This document shows, in pieces, positions 49,711-58,391 of a stretch of 64,000 nt of DNA. This DNA is from Serratia quinivorans. Its GTDB lineage: Bacteria; Pseudomonadota; Gammaproteobacteria; Enterobacterales; Enterobacteriaceae. The notes under the pieces were generated by a model. It was not told the DNA's origin, ran no database searches, and worked only from the letters and a program-made list of their open reading frames with translations. Position numbers and translations under genes: made by a program. How positions within the stretch are numbered: position 1 is the stretch's first letter; the number at the start of each line of letters is the position of its first letter. The stretch lies in the NCBI RefSeq assembly GCF_946227985.1, contig NZ_CAMKGL010000002.1, positions 23,266 to 87,265 of the forward strand. The letters are read 5' to 3'.

Positions 49711-50670
49711 ATGAAACTGAAATGTGCCATTCTTGATGATTATCAGCAGGTCGCGCTCAGCATGGCCGACTGGTCTGCCCTCGGCGATCGGGTTGAAGTG
49801 TTCAGCATCGGCCAGCATTTTAGTGATGAAGCGGAACTGGCCGTGCATCTGCAGGACTGCGATATTTTGGTGATTATGCGTGAACGCACGCCAATCACCG
49901 CCTCGCTGCTGGCGCGTTTGCCTCGGTTAAAGCTGTTGATTACCTCGGGCATGCGCAATGCCTCTATTGATTTGGCGGCGGCGGCACAGCGTGGGGTTAT
50001 TGTCTGCGGCACCGCCAGCGGCTCAGCCGCACCGATGGAACTGACCTGGGCACTGCTGCTGGGGTTGGCGAAGCATATGGTGCCGGAAAGCGTCGGCCTG
50101 CGTAATAACGGCCCCTGGCAGCAAGCGGTTGGCGTGACCCTGCAGGGCAAGACGCTGGGCCTGCTGGGATTGGGCAAGATTGGCAGCCAAATGGCGGTGG
50201 TGGCGCAGGCGTTTGGTATGCGGGTGCTGGCCTGGAGCCAAAACCTGACGGCAGAAAGGGCCGCCGAGGTGGGGGGGACGCTGGCAGCATCCAAACAGGC
50301 GCTGTTCGAACAGAGCGACTTTGTTTCGATTCATCTGGTGCTCAGTGAGCGTAGCCGTGGGCTGGTGGGCCGGCCAGAGCTGCAGGCGATGAAGAAAACC
50401 GCTTATCTGATCAATACCTCGCGTGCGGCGATTGTCGATCGCAGCGCGTTGATTGACGCATTGCAGCAGGGGCAAATTGCCGGTGCCGGGCTGGACGTGT
50501 TTGAGGTTGAACCCCTGCCGAGTGACGACATTTTCCGCCAACTGCCCAACGTGTTGGCGACGCCGCATCTGGGTTATGTGGCCGACAGCAACTATCAAAT
50601 CTATTTCCGCGAAGCGATCGAAAACATCGAGGCGTTTATCGCCGGTGTTCCGCTGCGTCAATTGGCGTAG
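49711..50670 (+). CDS. D-2-hydroxyacid dehydrogenase family protein
   Basis: 319 aa NAD(P)-dependent reductase. The Rossmann motif is GLLGLGKIGSQMA (about 149-161); catalytic residues are in INTSRAAIVD (Arg), FEVEPLP (Glu) and TPHLGYV (His). The substrate is unknown; relatives act on phosphoglycerate, glyoxylate/hydroxypyruvate or similar. Third gene of the IclR-usp-dehydrogenase unit. Confidence 0.92.
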   Translation: MKLKCAILDDYQQVALSMADWSALGDRVEVFSIGQHFSDEAELAVHLQDCDILVIMRERTPITASLLARLPRLKLLITSGMRNASIDLAAAAQRGVIVCGTASGSAAPMELTWALLLGLAKHMVPESVGLRNNGPWQQAVGVTLQGKTLGLLGLGKIGSQMAVVAQAFGMRVLAWSQNLTAERAAEVGGTLAASKQALFEQSDFVSIHLVLSERSRGLVGRPELQAMKKTAYLINTSRAAIVDRSALIDALQQGQIAGAGLDVFEVEPLPSDDIFRQLPNVLATPHLGYVADSNYQIYFREAIENIEAFIAGVPLRQLA

Positions 50671-50751
50671 CGCGGTTTTATTCCCCCCAGATGCTTGTCT
50701 GCTGCGGGCATTCCCCCGTATCATTGCGCGTCTTTTTTAGCAGGGGTGAAC

Positions 50752-51681
50752 ATGCGCGTATTATTGGCTCCGATGGAGGGCGTTCTCGATTCTTTGGTGC
50801 GTGAGCTACTCACCGAAGTGAACGACTACGACCTGTGCATCACCGAATTCCTGCGCGTGGTTGATCAACTGCTGCCTGCCAAGTCTTTCTACCGCCTGTG
50901 CCCTGAACTGCATCATGCCAGTCGTACGCCGTCCGGCACCCTGGTGCGTATCCAATTGCTCGGTCAATACCCGCAGTGGCTGGCGGAAAACGCTGCCCGC
51001 GCAGTTGAACTGGGTTCTTACGGTGTTGATCTCAACTGCGGTTGCCCGTCCAAGCTGGTTAACGGCAGCGGCGGTGGGGCGACGCTGCTCAAAGACCCGG
51101 AGCTGATTTACCAGGGCGCCAAAGCCATGCGTGCAGCGGTGCCTGCCCATTTGCCGGTAACGGTAAAAATACGCTTGGGCTGGGACAGCGACAGCCGCAG
51201 CTTTGAAATTGCCGATGCGGTGCAACAGGCGGGCGCCACCGAGCTGGCGGTGCATGGGCGTACCAAAGAGGACGGCTACAAGGCCGAGCGCATTAACTGG
51301 GCGGCGATTGGCGAGATCCGCCAGCGGCTGACCATTCCGGTGATCGCCAACGGCGAAATCTGGGACTACCAGAGCGCACAAGACTGCCTGCAAACCACCG
51401 GTTGTGATGCGGTGATGCTGGGGCGCGGCGCATTAAACGTGCCGAACCTGAGCCGGGTGGTGAAATACAACGAACCGCGCATGCCGTGGCCGCAGGTGGT
51501 GCAGCTATTGCAAAAATACGTTCATCTGGAAAAGCAGGGCGACACTGGTCTGTACCACGTGGCGCGGATCAAGCAGTGGCTGGGGTATTTGCGCAAAGAG
51601 TATGCCGAGGCCACCGAACTGTTCGGCGAAGTGCGTGCGCTGACCAACTCGAAGGACATTGCCCGGGTGATTTGCCGTTAA
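50752..51681 (+). CDS. dusC: tRNA-dihydrouridine(16) synthase DusC
   Basis: 309 aa flavoenzyme reducing U16 of t[24 protein letters not shown] at the start, the catalytic cysteine in [36 protein letters not shown] and VIANGEIWD are characteristic, with VMLGRGAL at the FMN phosphate site. The ATG at 50752 is preferred over upstream in-frame codons because it matches E. coli. Confidence 0.95.
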   Translation: MRVLLAPMEGVLDSLVRELLTEVNDYDLCITEFLRVVDQLLPAKSFYRLCPELHHASRTPSGTLVRIQLLGQYPQWLAENAARAVELGSYGVDLNCGCPSKLVNGSGGGATLLKDPELIYQGAKAMRAAVPAHLPVTVKIRLGWDSDSRSFEIADAVQQAGATELAVHGRTKEDGYKAERINWAAIGEIRQRLTIPVIANGEIWDYQSAQDCLQTTGCDAVMLGRGALNVPNLSRVVKYNEPRMPWPQVVQLLQKYVHLEKQGDTGLYHVARIKQWLGYLRKEYAEATELFGEVRALTNSKDIARVICR

Positions 51682-51691
51682 GGATTAAACA

Positions 51692-51708
51692 GGGGAGCAG
51701 TGCTCCCC
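51692..51708. terminator. Hairpin between convergent dusC and the DJ-1/PfpI gene
   Basis: Perfect 7-bp stem GGGGAGC / GCTCCCC with a 3-nt loop, between the two stops. T tracts are weak on both sides. Confidence 0.5.
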
Positions 51709-51722
51709 CATTGAGTTAACGG

Positions 51723-52409
51723 TTATTTTCCTGCCAGCAGTTTAAGAACCTCATCTGCCACTGCAGCACCCGACGCCGGATTTTGTCCGGTGGCCACGCG
51801 TTGATCGCTCAATGCGAATGCGGCCCAGGGTTCAGCCGCTTTCTGATAAAGGGCTCCGCGTTTTTTCAGCTCGGTTTCGGTCAGGTAGGGCACCAGCTTA
51901 TCCAATTCGGCCAACTGTTCCTCTTCATTGCTAAAACCGGTGACCTTTTTGCCGTTAATCAGGTAGTCGCCGTTGGCCAGTTTGATATTCAACAGGCCGA
52001 TAGCTCCGTGACACACGGAGGAGATCACGCCACCGCTTTCATAAATCGACTGGCTAATGGTTTGCAGTGCCGGGTTGTCCAGGAAATCCCAGATCACGCC
52101 GTGGCCGCCGGCATAGTAGATAGCGCCATAATCGGTGGCGTTTACCTGAGAAGGTTTCAGTGTGGCACCCAGCCGGTTCATAAACAGCTTGTTTTGATAC
52201 CATTCCCAGTCAGTGGCGTCAGCCATGGCCAGGCTGTGGGGATCGATTGGGGTATAACCGCCTGACGGGCTGACATAGTCAACCTGATAGCCGGCAGCTT
52301 CAACTTTTTTCACGAAGTGTACCGCTTCCCCCAGCCACAGGCCGGTGGCGCGATCGATACTGGGGTATTTGGCAATACTGGTGAGTACCACCAGGATCTT
52401 CTTTTTCAT
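51723..52409 (-). CDS. DJ-1/PfpI (type 1 glutamine amidotransferase-like) protein
   Basis: 228 aa. The nucleophile elbow is ISSVCHGAIGLL with Cys133 and His134; Glu28 lies in the conserved N-terminal helix, and YYAGGHGVIWDF is the oxyanion region. It is closest in layout to the Hsp31/YhbO-like glyoxalase III and chaperone group. It lies downstream of the N-acetyltransferase gene on the same strand (58-bp gap) with a good RBS (GAGAGGAAGC). Confidence 0.9.
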   Translation of the reverse strand: MKKKILVVLTSIAKYPSIDRATGLWLGEAVHFVKKVEAAGYQVDYVSPSGGYTPIDPHSLAMADATDWEWYQNKLFMNRLGATLKPSQVNATDYGAIYYAGGHGVIWDFLDNPALQTISQSIYESGGVISSVCHGAIGLLNIKLANGDYLINGKKVTGFSNEEEQLAELDKLVPYLTETELKKRGALYQKAAEPWAAFALSDQRVATGQNPASGAAVADEVLKLLAGK

Positions 52410-52467
52410 TATGCTTCCTCTCGATTGACTGCTTCCATCGGGCTAAAGTATAGCCAATCTCTGAGGT

Positions 52468-53268
52468 TCAGTTGTCCAGATCGATCTGGAAGTAGCGCAT
52501 CAGCGCTGCACGCCGTTCGTCTTCGGAATGCAGCGTCGATTCATGGCGTTGGTGATCTTCGGTGATAATCAGTTTGTTCTCGCTGAGGGTCACACGGCCA
52601 TTTTCCGTTGGCCGCGAGCACACCAGCCGCTGGGTAAAATGCGACTGCGGCGAGGTGCTGTGGTAGTGGCACATGCCGTCGAACTCACTCGGCTCACGGG
52701 CTTGCAGGGTAAAGCGGTACAGGGTTTTGGCGTGCGAGCGGTTATCGCCATTTCTGCGCTCCAGGTAATAGATTTCGCCTTCCTGCTCTAAGTGGAAGGT
52801 GCCGGTGCTTTGCGGTTGCTGCTCGGTGGTGGTGATCTTCAGCGGCGTCAGGAACGAATCACCAAACCCCACGTCCACCAGATACGGCTGATCCAGCTCC
52901 ACCATCAGTGCCATATGGTCGAACGGCGGGCCGAAGCTGCCGTCGCGCGCGCGGATCTCACCGGAAATAAACTGCACGTTAAAGCCGATGTCTTTCAACA
53001 GCAGAGCAAACAGCCGGTTCAGCTCATAGCAAAAGCCGCCGCGGTTGCGTTCGACAATTTTATTGAACAGCGCCGGTTCCTCCAGATGAATCCCCTGGCG
53101 ATAAATAATGCTCAGGTTCTCAAAGGGCACGCTCAGCATATGGCAGCGGTGTAATTGTTGCAGCGTCAGGAGGTCAGCCTGGGGGATGCCTGCGAATCCA
53201 ATATGTTGCAGGTAGCGTTGTCTATCCACGGTGTGTCTCGCAGCAAAAAAATTGATTATATCTTTCAT
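52468..53268 (-). CDS. nat: Arylamine N-acetyltransferase
   Basis: 266 aa as drawn. The catalytic triad is intact: Cys80 in RNRGGFCYELN, His118 in PPFDHMALMV and Asp132 in LVDVGFGDSF. PFENLSIIYRQGI is also typical. It transfers acetyl from acetyl-CoA to arylamines and hydrazines. The start is uncertain: ATG 53266-53268 lies inside the edge of an ERIC repeat and gives 11-13 residues more than the well-studied Salmonella enzyme, whereas GTG at 53227-53229 gives the normal length. Neither has a strong RBS. Confidence 0.92.
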   Translation of the reverse strand: MKDIINFFAARHTVDRQRYLQHIGFAGIPQADLLTLQQLHRCHMLSVPFENLSIIYRQGIHLEEPALFNKIVERNRGGFCYELNRLFALLLKDIGFNVQFISGEIRARDGSFGPPFDHMALMVELDQPYLVDVGFGDSFLTPLKITTTEQQPQSTGTFHLEQEGEIYYLERRNGDNRSHAKTLYRFTLQAREPSEFDGMCHYHSTSPQSHFTQRLVCSRPTENGRVTLSENKLIITEDHQRHESTLHSEDERRAALMRYFQIDLDN

Positions 53269-53394
53269 ACTTCAAGCTGCCTCTTTGTTGACTTCCTATG
53301 CTTACCCCGGTCACGTACTGCTTGTACGCTCCCGGGGATGCGCTTAGTTGTCGCCGCGATGCAACTCGAATTATTTTGGATATATAAAATAGTT
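53263..53394. repeat. ERIC element (copy 8) at the nat start
   Basis: CTTTCATACTTCAAGCTGCC at one end, a divergent centre (GTCACGTACTGCTTGTACGCTC), and GATGCAACTCGAATTATTTTGG at the other end. It overlaps the first codons of nat as drawn, and separates nat from the LysR gene downstream on the map. Confidence 0.85.
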
Positions 53395-53430
53395 GGATTT
53401 TTTACTGCTGTGGGCGCAATACGTGCTGCG

Positions 53431-54369
53431 TCAGAACGCCGGGGGTTGGTCCGCCGCCTGCAGCAGCAGATTCACCCAGCGGCGGGTGGTGGCGCTAACG
53501 AACGCGCTGTCCGCCCAGCACAGGCGGTAGTGGTAGGCGGCGGGCAGTTGTCGGTCGTCGCCAAAGACCCGAACCAGCTTGCCGTTGGCCAGGGCATCCT
53601 GCGCGACAGCCAGGCTGCCGAGTACGATGCCGTTACCTTCTATCGCTTCCTGCAGGGCATGGCCGACGCTGTTGAAGGTGAGAATACCGCGCGGTGCCGG
53701 GGTGCCTTCGCCATAGGCGGCGAACCAGTCTTGCCAGCCGGCTATGCCCACCTTCTGCCCATCCTTCCACGGCGAGTGGATCAACTGCGACAGCGACAAA
53801 TCGGTGGCCGTAATGCGACGAGGGTGCGCGGCGAGAAAGGCCGGGCTGGCTAACGGCGCGAAGGCATCGGCGAGCAGCTCGCGGGAGTGCGGCGGCGGGT
53901 TGGCCGTTGGGCTGTAACGGATGGCAATGTCTGCCTCGCCATTGGCCAGGTCACGCAGGCTTTCGTTGGCGTCCAGCACCAGCGAAACATCAGGATCGGC
54001 ACGGCGCAGAGCCGGCAGGCGTGCGGCCAGCCAGTGGCTGGCGATGCCCAGCGTGCAGGTCAGCTTCAGCGTTTGCTGTTGCTCCGGCCGGACGCGATCG
54101 CTGGCTTTTTGCAGCAGCGTCAGTGCGCGGGTCACGTCGATGGCCAGTTGTTTGCCGGTGTCGTTTAGCGCCACCGCGTTCCCCTTGCGGTGAAACAGCT
54201 CAACGCCCAGCTCATTTTCCAAATGACGTATCTGGCGGCTGACCGCCCCCAGCGTGACGTTCAACTCCTCCGCTGCCTCGGTAAAACTGGCGCAGCGCGC
54301 CGCCACCTCGAAAGTGTGCAAGGCTTTCAGGGAGGGCAGGCGAGGTTGAGCGTTCAGCTTGAGTTTCAT
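53431..54369 (-). CDS. LysR-family regulator (GcvA-like), near an EamA transporter
   Basis: 312 aa. Winged helix LPSLKALHTFEVAARCASFTEAA with ELNVTLGAVSRQIRHLENELGVELFHR, then a periplasmic-binding-like effector domain (CTLGIASHWLAARLPAL...). It is divergent from the EamA permease gene with 81 bp between starts, so it likely controls that gene and itself. Confidence 0.92.
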   Translation of the reverse strand: MKLKLNAQPRLPSLKALHTFEVAARCASFTEAAEELNVTLGAVSRQIRHLENELGVELFHRKGNAVALNDTGKQLAIDVTRALTLLQKASDRVRPEQQQTLKLTCTLGIASHWLAARLPALRRADPDVSLVLDANESLRDLANGEADIAIRYSPTANPPPHSRELLADAFAPLASPAFLAAHPRRITATDLSLSQLIHSPWKDGQKVGIAGWQDWFAAYGEGTPAPRGILTFNSVGHALQEAIEGNGIVLGSLAVAQDALANGKLVRVFGDDRQLPAAYHYRLCWADSAFVSATTRRWVNLLLQAADQPPAF

Positions 54370-54450
54370 TCAACCATATTGCCAATCTATCGATGTTCCA
54401 CAAGTGATTTTTTGCTTACTTTTAGGGCAAATATTCGACGGGAGTATCGC

Positions 54451-55305
54451 GTGGACATTGTGATGGGGCTGGCTGCCGCACTGTGCTGGGGCGGCACGGA
54501 TTTTTTGGTCGGTATCAACGCCCGATCGGTGGGGGTGCGCAGGGCGGTATTTTTTTCGCAGGCGATTGGCTTTGTGATTTTTACTGCCTTATTACCGACA
54601 ACGGCGGTTCCTGTCTTTGCGACTTCCGGCGTGGTTTGGGGGTTGGCATTGCTGGCCGCTGCCCTGATCGTAGGCGGTTCACTGGCGCTGTCGCAGGCCT
54701 TCGCTATTGGCAAGGCGGCGATGGTGGCCCCTATGGTCACCAGCTACGGTGCGGTTACCACACTGTTGTCGTGGCTAAGTGGCGAACCTTTGGCGGGGCT
54801 TACCCTGACGGGGCTGGTTATTTGTGTGCTGGGGGTGATGCTGACCGCCGTCAGCCCTGCTCGGCAGCCGGAAAACTCTTCGTCGACCTTAACGGCGATC
54901 GCCTGCGCGCTGATCGCCGCGTGCTGTTATGGCACCGGTTTTTGGCTGCAGGGGAAATACACGCTGCCGGTACTGGGGCCGAGTGTCAGCCTGTGGCTCG
55001 GCTATACGCTCGGGCTGACGGCCCTGTTGGCGCTGAGCGCTAACCGGCGTGCATTGGTGGCTCGTCCAGGCTGGCGGCAGGGTGGGCTATTGCTGGCCGC
55101 CAGTTTGCTCAACCTGGGTGGCTTTAGCGCCTTTGCCGTAGGGGCCGGTGGCGGATCGGTGGCGGTGGTAACGGTGCTTAGCACTCTGTCTGGCGGTATT
55201 GCCGCGCTGCTGGGCGCTTTGCTGCTGCGTGAGCGCCTTGCCGCCCTACAGTGGCTGGGCGTGTTAACGGTATTGGCCGGTGCCGTGGTGCTGCACTGGC
55301 ATTAA
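54451..55305 (+). CDS. EamA/DMT-family transporter
   Basis: 284 aa with about ten membrane segments in two EamA repeats: MGLAAALCWGGTDFLVGINAR and LTAIACALIAACCYGTGFWLQGK. The start is GTG 54451, with GGGAG 6-7 bp upstream; ATG 54463 is an alternative. Relatives export amino acids or metabolites. The substrate is unknown. Probably regulated by the divergent LysR. Confidence 0.88.
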   Translation: MDIVMGLAAALCWGGTDFLVGINARSVGVRRAVFFSQAIGFVIFTALLPTTAVPVFATSGVVWGLALLAAALIVGGSLALSQAFAIGKAAMVAPMVTSYGAVTTLLSWLSGEPLAGLTLTGLVICVLGVMLTAVSPARQPENSSSTLTAIACALIAACCYGTGFWLQGKYTLPVLGPSVSLWLGYTLGLTALLALSANRRALVARPGWRQGGLLLAASLLNLGGFSAFAVGAGGGSVAVVTVLSTLSGGIAALLGALLLRERLAALQWLGVLTVLAGAVVLHWH

Positions 55306-55329
55306 GCTCCAGGCTCAGCCAATAAGTCC

Positions 55330-56229
55330 TTACTCCTGCGTGCCGGGGTGCATATTTTTTTGCATCCAGTGGCGTAATGACACGACGTCGGGGCGATCGG
55401 CAGTGTCTTCCAGCGTCACCAGATAATAATTCGCGCCGGGTAAAGACAGATCAAAAGGTGCCACCAGCATTTTGCGTTTTATCAAATCTTCTGCCAGCAA
55501 CTTACTGGCAATAACCACCCCTTGCCCTGCCACGGCAGCCTGCAACGCATGGGTTTCATCGCTGAAATACAGGCCTCTTGAAATATTCAGGTTCTCCGGC
55601 CCGTAACCTTGCTGCCAGTGTTTCCAGTCAGGGTTTTCGGCAGGAACATGCCTGTTCTCGACGTGAAACAGCGTCGTGCGGTGCAGGTCGCTCAGGGTAT
55701 TCAAGGCCAGTGCCGGGCTGGCAACCACGATAAACCGATCCTCATACAGCAAGGTACTGTGAAGGCCTATTTCAGCGGTTTCACGATAACGTATGGCTAC
55801 GTCGACGGTACGCTGCGTTAAGTCGACGCTTTGCACGCTGGTATGCAGGTGTAAATCAATCTCGGGAAATTGTGCTTTGAAGCTTTCAAGGCGCAGCACC
55901 AGCCAATGGGTCAAAAAGTTCGAGGTGGTGGTGATGGTCAGCGCCGGAGGTTGTCTGGCCTGATCAATTTTTTTTACCGACTCTTCCAGGGCGGTAAAGG
56001 CGGATTGGGTGCCCGTATACAGTAAGTGTCCGGCCTCGGTCAGTTTCACCCCCTGCGCGTTGCGTTCGAACACGCGGCATTCCAGCATGGATTCAATCAA
56101 ACGGATTTGATGGCTGACAGCGGTAGCGCTGACATTCAGTTGCCCGGCAGCCTGCTTGAAGCTAAGGCAATCGGCCACCGCATGGAAGGCGCGCAGTGCG
56201 CCCAGCGGCGGTAAACGGGAGGGTTTCAT
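55330..56229 (-). CDS. LysR-family regulator (GcvA-like), divergent from a small membrane protein
   Basis: 299 aa. LPPLGALRAFHAVADCLSFKQAA and NVSATAVSHQIRLIESMLECRVF form the winged helix; the effector domain contains RTVDVAIRYRETAEIG. It is convergent with the EamA gene and divergent from the membrane protein at 56362 (132 bp between starts). Confidence 0.92.
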   Translation of the reverse strand: MKPSRLPPLGALRAFHAVADCLSFKQAAGQLNVSATAVSHQIRLIESMLECRVFERNAQGVKLTEAGHLLYTGTQSAFTALEESVKKIDQARQPPALTITTTSNFLTHWLVLRLESFKAQFPEIDLHLHTSVQSVDLTQRTVDVAIRYRETAEIGLHSTLLYEDRFIVVASPALALNTLSDLHRTTLFHVENRHVPAENPDWKHWQQGYGPENLNISRGLYFSDETHALQAAVAGQGVVIASKLLAEDLIKRKMLVAPFDLSLPGANYYLVTLEDTADRPDVVSLRHWMQKNMHPGTQE

Positions 56230-56361
56230 AATGAGTTATTTTCATCCATGGGTGAAAACTCTGACTTTGATTGCCTGATTATATATGCGATAGGCTCAAC
56301 ATACCTCCTTGTAAGGATGAAATAAATTTTCTATCGCCGCTTTTATATAGTGAGGATCATT

Positions 56362-56943
56362 ATGAGCACGTCTCCTTTATCCGTCCCTTTTGCCGCGTCT
56401 GCGCAACAGCAGGCGCAAACCAATGCCGGTATTCTTTTAGTCAGTGGGCTGGTAGCGCAAGTTGCACTGTTACTGAAACTCTATGCGCTGGAGAACCCGC
56501 TGCAGCTGATCGCTTTGCTGGCCTGCTTGAGTCTTGCCTTTGTTTTGGCCGTATTTTTAATGCAGCTGAAAGTGTTCCAGAGCAAAAGTCGCCTGAGCCT
56601 GGTACGGCATGGGTTTGTCATCAGTGCCGTCGGCACCTTGCTGCTGATCCTGGTATTGCATGGTCTGCCAAACGACCTGCAGCTGTTTTCGGCAATGGCT
56701 GTTTGCGGGTTGGGCCAGGGAATGGTTTACAGCGCCGCGATACGTCGAGGCACCCACAACGACGGCCATGGACTGCGCCGACGCGCACTGCTGATTGCAG
56801 GGAGTATCCTTGCGGTTGCGGCTGTCCTGCTGATCCAATCGAGTTTTAGCGGAATAACGGGTTTTCCCTATGCTTTTGCGCTGTTGATTGACCTGTCGTT
56901 ACTTGCGGCCTTGTACGTAAGGGTGGTCGAGCTGGAGAGCTAG
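56362..56943 (+). CDS. Uncharacterised six-helix membrane protein
   Basis: 193 aa from ATG 56362. I do not recognise the family. Six hydrophobic segments can be seen: about residues 22-43, 47-69, 79-101, 109-127, 138-158 and 164-184, joined by short loops with basic patches (FQSKSRLSLVRHG; RRGTHNDGHGLRRR). It is half the size of a 12-helix carrier. GQGMVYSAAIRRG recalls a loop-2-like motif of major facilitators, but weakly. Divergent from a LysR gene, so an inducible transporter or permease is a fair guess. Its TAG stop overlaps the TAG of the convergent flippase gene (CTAG). Confidence 0.75.
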   Translation: MSTSPLSVPFAASAQQQAQTNAGILLVSGLVAQVALLLKLYALENPLQLIALLACLSLAFVLAVFLMQLKVFQSKSRLSLVRHGFVISAVGTLLLILVLHGLPNDLQLFSAMAVCGLGQGMVYSAAIRRGTHNDGHGLRRRALLIAGSILAVAAVLLIQSSFSGITGFPYAFALLIDLSLLAALYVRVVELES

Positions 56944-58238
56944 CCGTTGATGCGACTAACCGGTCGCCGGATATAGGTCAAAGGATTGAGCGAGCGCAGG
57001 TGCATCTGCAATACGGTGCCACGGCGGAAGAAGTAGTTGAGGAGGGTCAATGACAACAATTCGGTCAGCAGGGTGCTGTAGGCCGCGCCCATCATGCCGT
57101 ATTGGCGGATCAGGCAGTATGACAGCGGAATATTGATGATAAACACCAGGAACATCTTCTTCGACAAGAAGCCGTAGCCGGAGAAAATCACAATGTATTT
57201 GTAGGCCAGGGTGCCCAGTGCGGAAAGCAGGGTGGCAACCGCCAACACCCCCATCGCCGGGTAAGCCGCTAAATATTGCTCGCCGTACAGCAGCACAATC
57301 ACCGGTTTGCCGAGCAAAAAGATGCCGGCGACGATCGCGGCGGCAATCGCCAGCACCAGCCCATTGAGTTTGGCGGCGGTGCGCATGGCGTCATCACGCT
57401 GATAAGCGAAAATTTTAGCGAAAAATGAGGTGATCACCGCATCGGTGACAAACATCCAGGCGGTGGCCAGCGTAATGGCAACGGAGTAAATTCCCAGCGC
57501 TTCGGCGGAGACGAACCACATCAGGAACAGCTGTGCCAGCCGAGTGTAGATGGCGATGGAGACATTGGAAACCGCCAAGGGCAGGCCGCTGGCGAGCAGA
57601 TAGCGCACGTATTTGCGGCGAACGCGCCCTGGTGCGACAAAGCGCGGATTGCGGCGGTGATAGATATGGTGGCGGATCAGGTAGGGGATCAAATAAACCA
57701 TCACGATCGGGATCGCCAGGTAATACAGATGCAGATCAAAATAAACGATCAGATAACGCACCAGCAGCGCACTGCCCAGCCCGCTGACGTTGGCCAGCGT
57801 ATTGAAGCGCGACTCCAGCCGGGCATCATGATAGATGGTGAAAACGTCCCTGAGTGAGAAGAAGCTGGCGACAAAGGTGGCGGCGCAAAAGTAGAAGGTA
57901 ATGAAATCCTCCCGTAGGCCGGTGTAAATCAATATTGCCGCAGAGAACAGCACAAAGCAGCCCTGACGCAGCCGGTTGGTGGAAAACATCAATGCCGTTC
58001 CCGAGGCCGGGTTGCGGCTAATCCGCTTGAACAGCACGGTATCCGAGCCCAGCAGCGCCAGCGTTTGAGTAATGGCGAAAATCGCGGTGGCAAAGGTGAT
58101 TTTGCCAAAGCTTTCCGGGCCAATATATCTCGCCATATAGGCGGTGATAAAAATGACGCCAAGGATAGACACCATTTTTTCGGATATCATCCAAAACGCA
58201 TTTCTCACGATATTGATATCTATGAATTTTAATTTCAT
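56940..58238 (-). CDS. Wzx-like oligosaccharide flippase (MATE/PST superfamily)
   Basis: 432 aa, about 12-14 membrane segments. N-terminal NIVRNAFWMISEKMVSILGVIFITAYMARYIGPESFG is typical of O-antigen/polysaccharide flippases, along with KYIVIFSGYGFLSKKMFLVFI. ATG 58236-58238. It stands without a polysaccharide gene cluster; the only possible partner is the divergent TupA-type ATP-grasp gene 153 bp away. Confidence 0.88.
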   Translation of the reverse strand: MKLKFIDINIVRNAFWMISEKMVSILGVIFITAYMARYIGPESFGKITFATAIFAITQTLALLGSDTVLFKRISRNPASGTALMFSTNRLRQGCFVLFSAAILIYTGLREDFITFYFCAATFVASFFSLRDVFTIYHDARLESRFNTLANVSGLGSALLVRYLIVYFDLHLYYLAIPIVMVYLIPYLIRHHIYHRRNPRFVAPGRVRRKYVRYLLASGLPLAVSNVSIAIYTRLAQLFLMWFVSAEALGIYSVAITLATAWMFVTDAVITSFFAKIFAYQRDDAMRTAAKLNGLVLAIAAAIVAGIFLLGKPVIVLLYGEQYLAAYPAMGVLAVATLLSALGTLAYKYIVIFSGYGFLSKKMFLVFIINIPLSYCLIRQYGMMGAAYSTLLTELLSLTLLNYFFRRGTVLQMHLRSLNPLTYIRRPVSRING

Positions 58239-58391
58239 GGGACTTTCCCTGTCGCATCTTATAATAGGAATCATCCGATTATTTCCTTACCCTCTGTAAG
58301 GAATGACTCACAGGGTTTTATAATTAAGATGCAATAACCGGAATGTCAGCAGCATTTATCCCTATGCTAGATTCATGGAAGAAAGAGAAGA

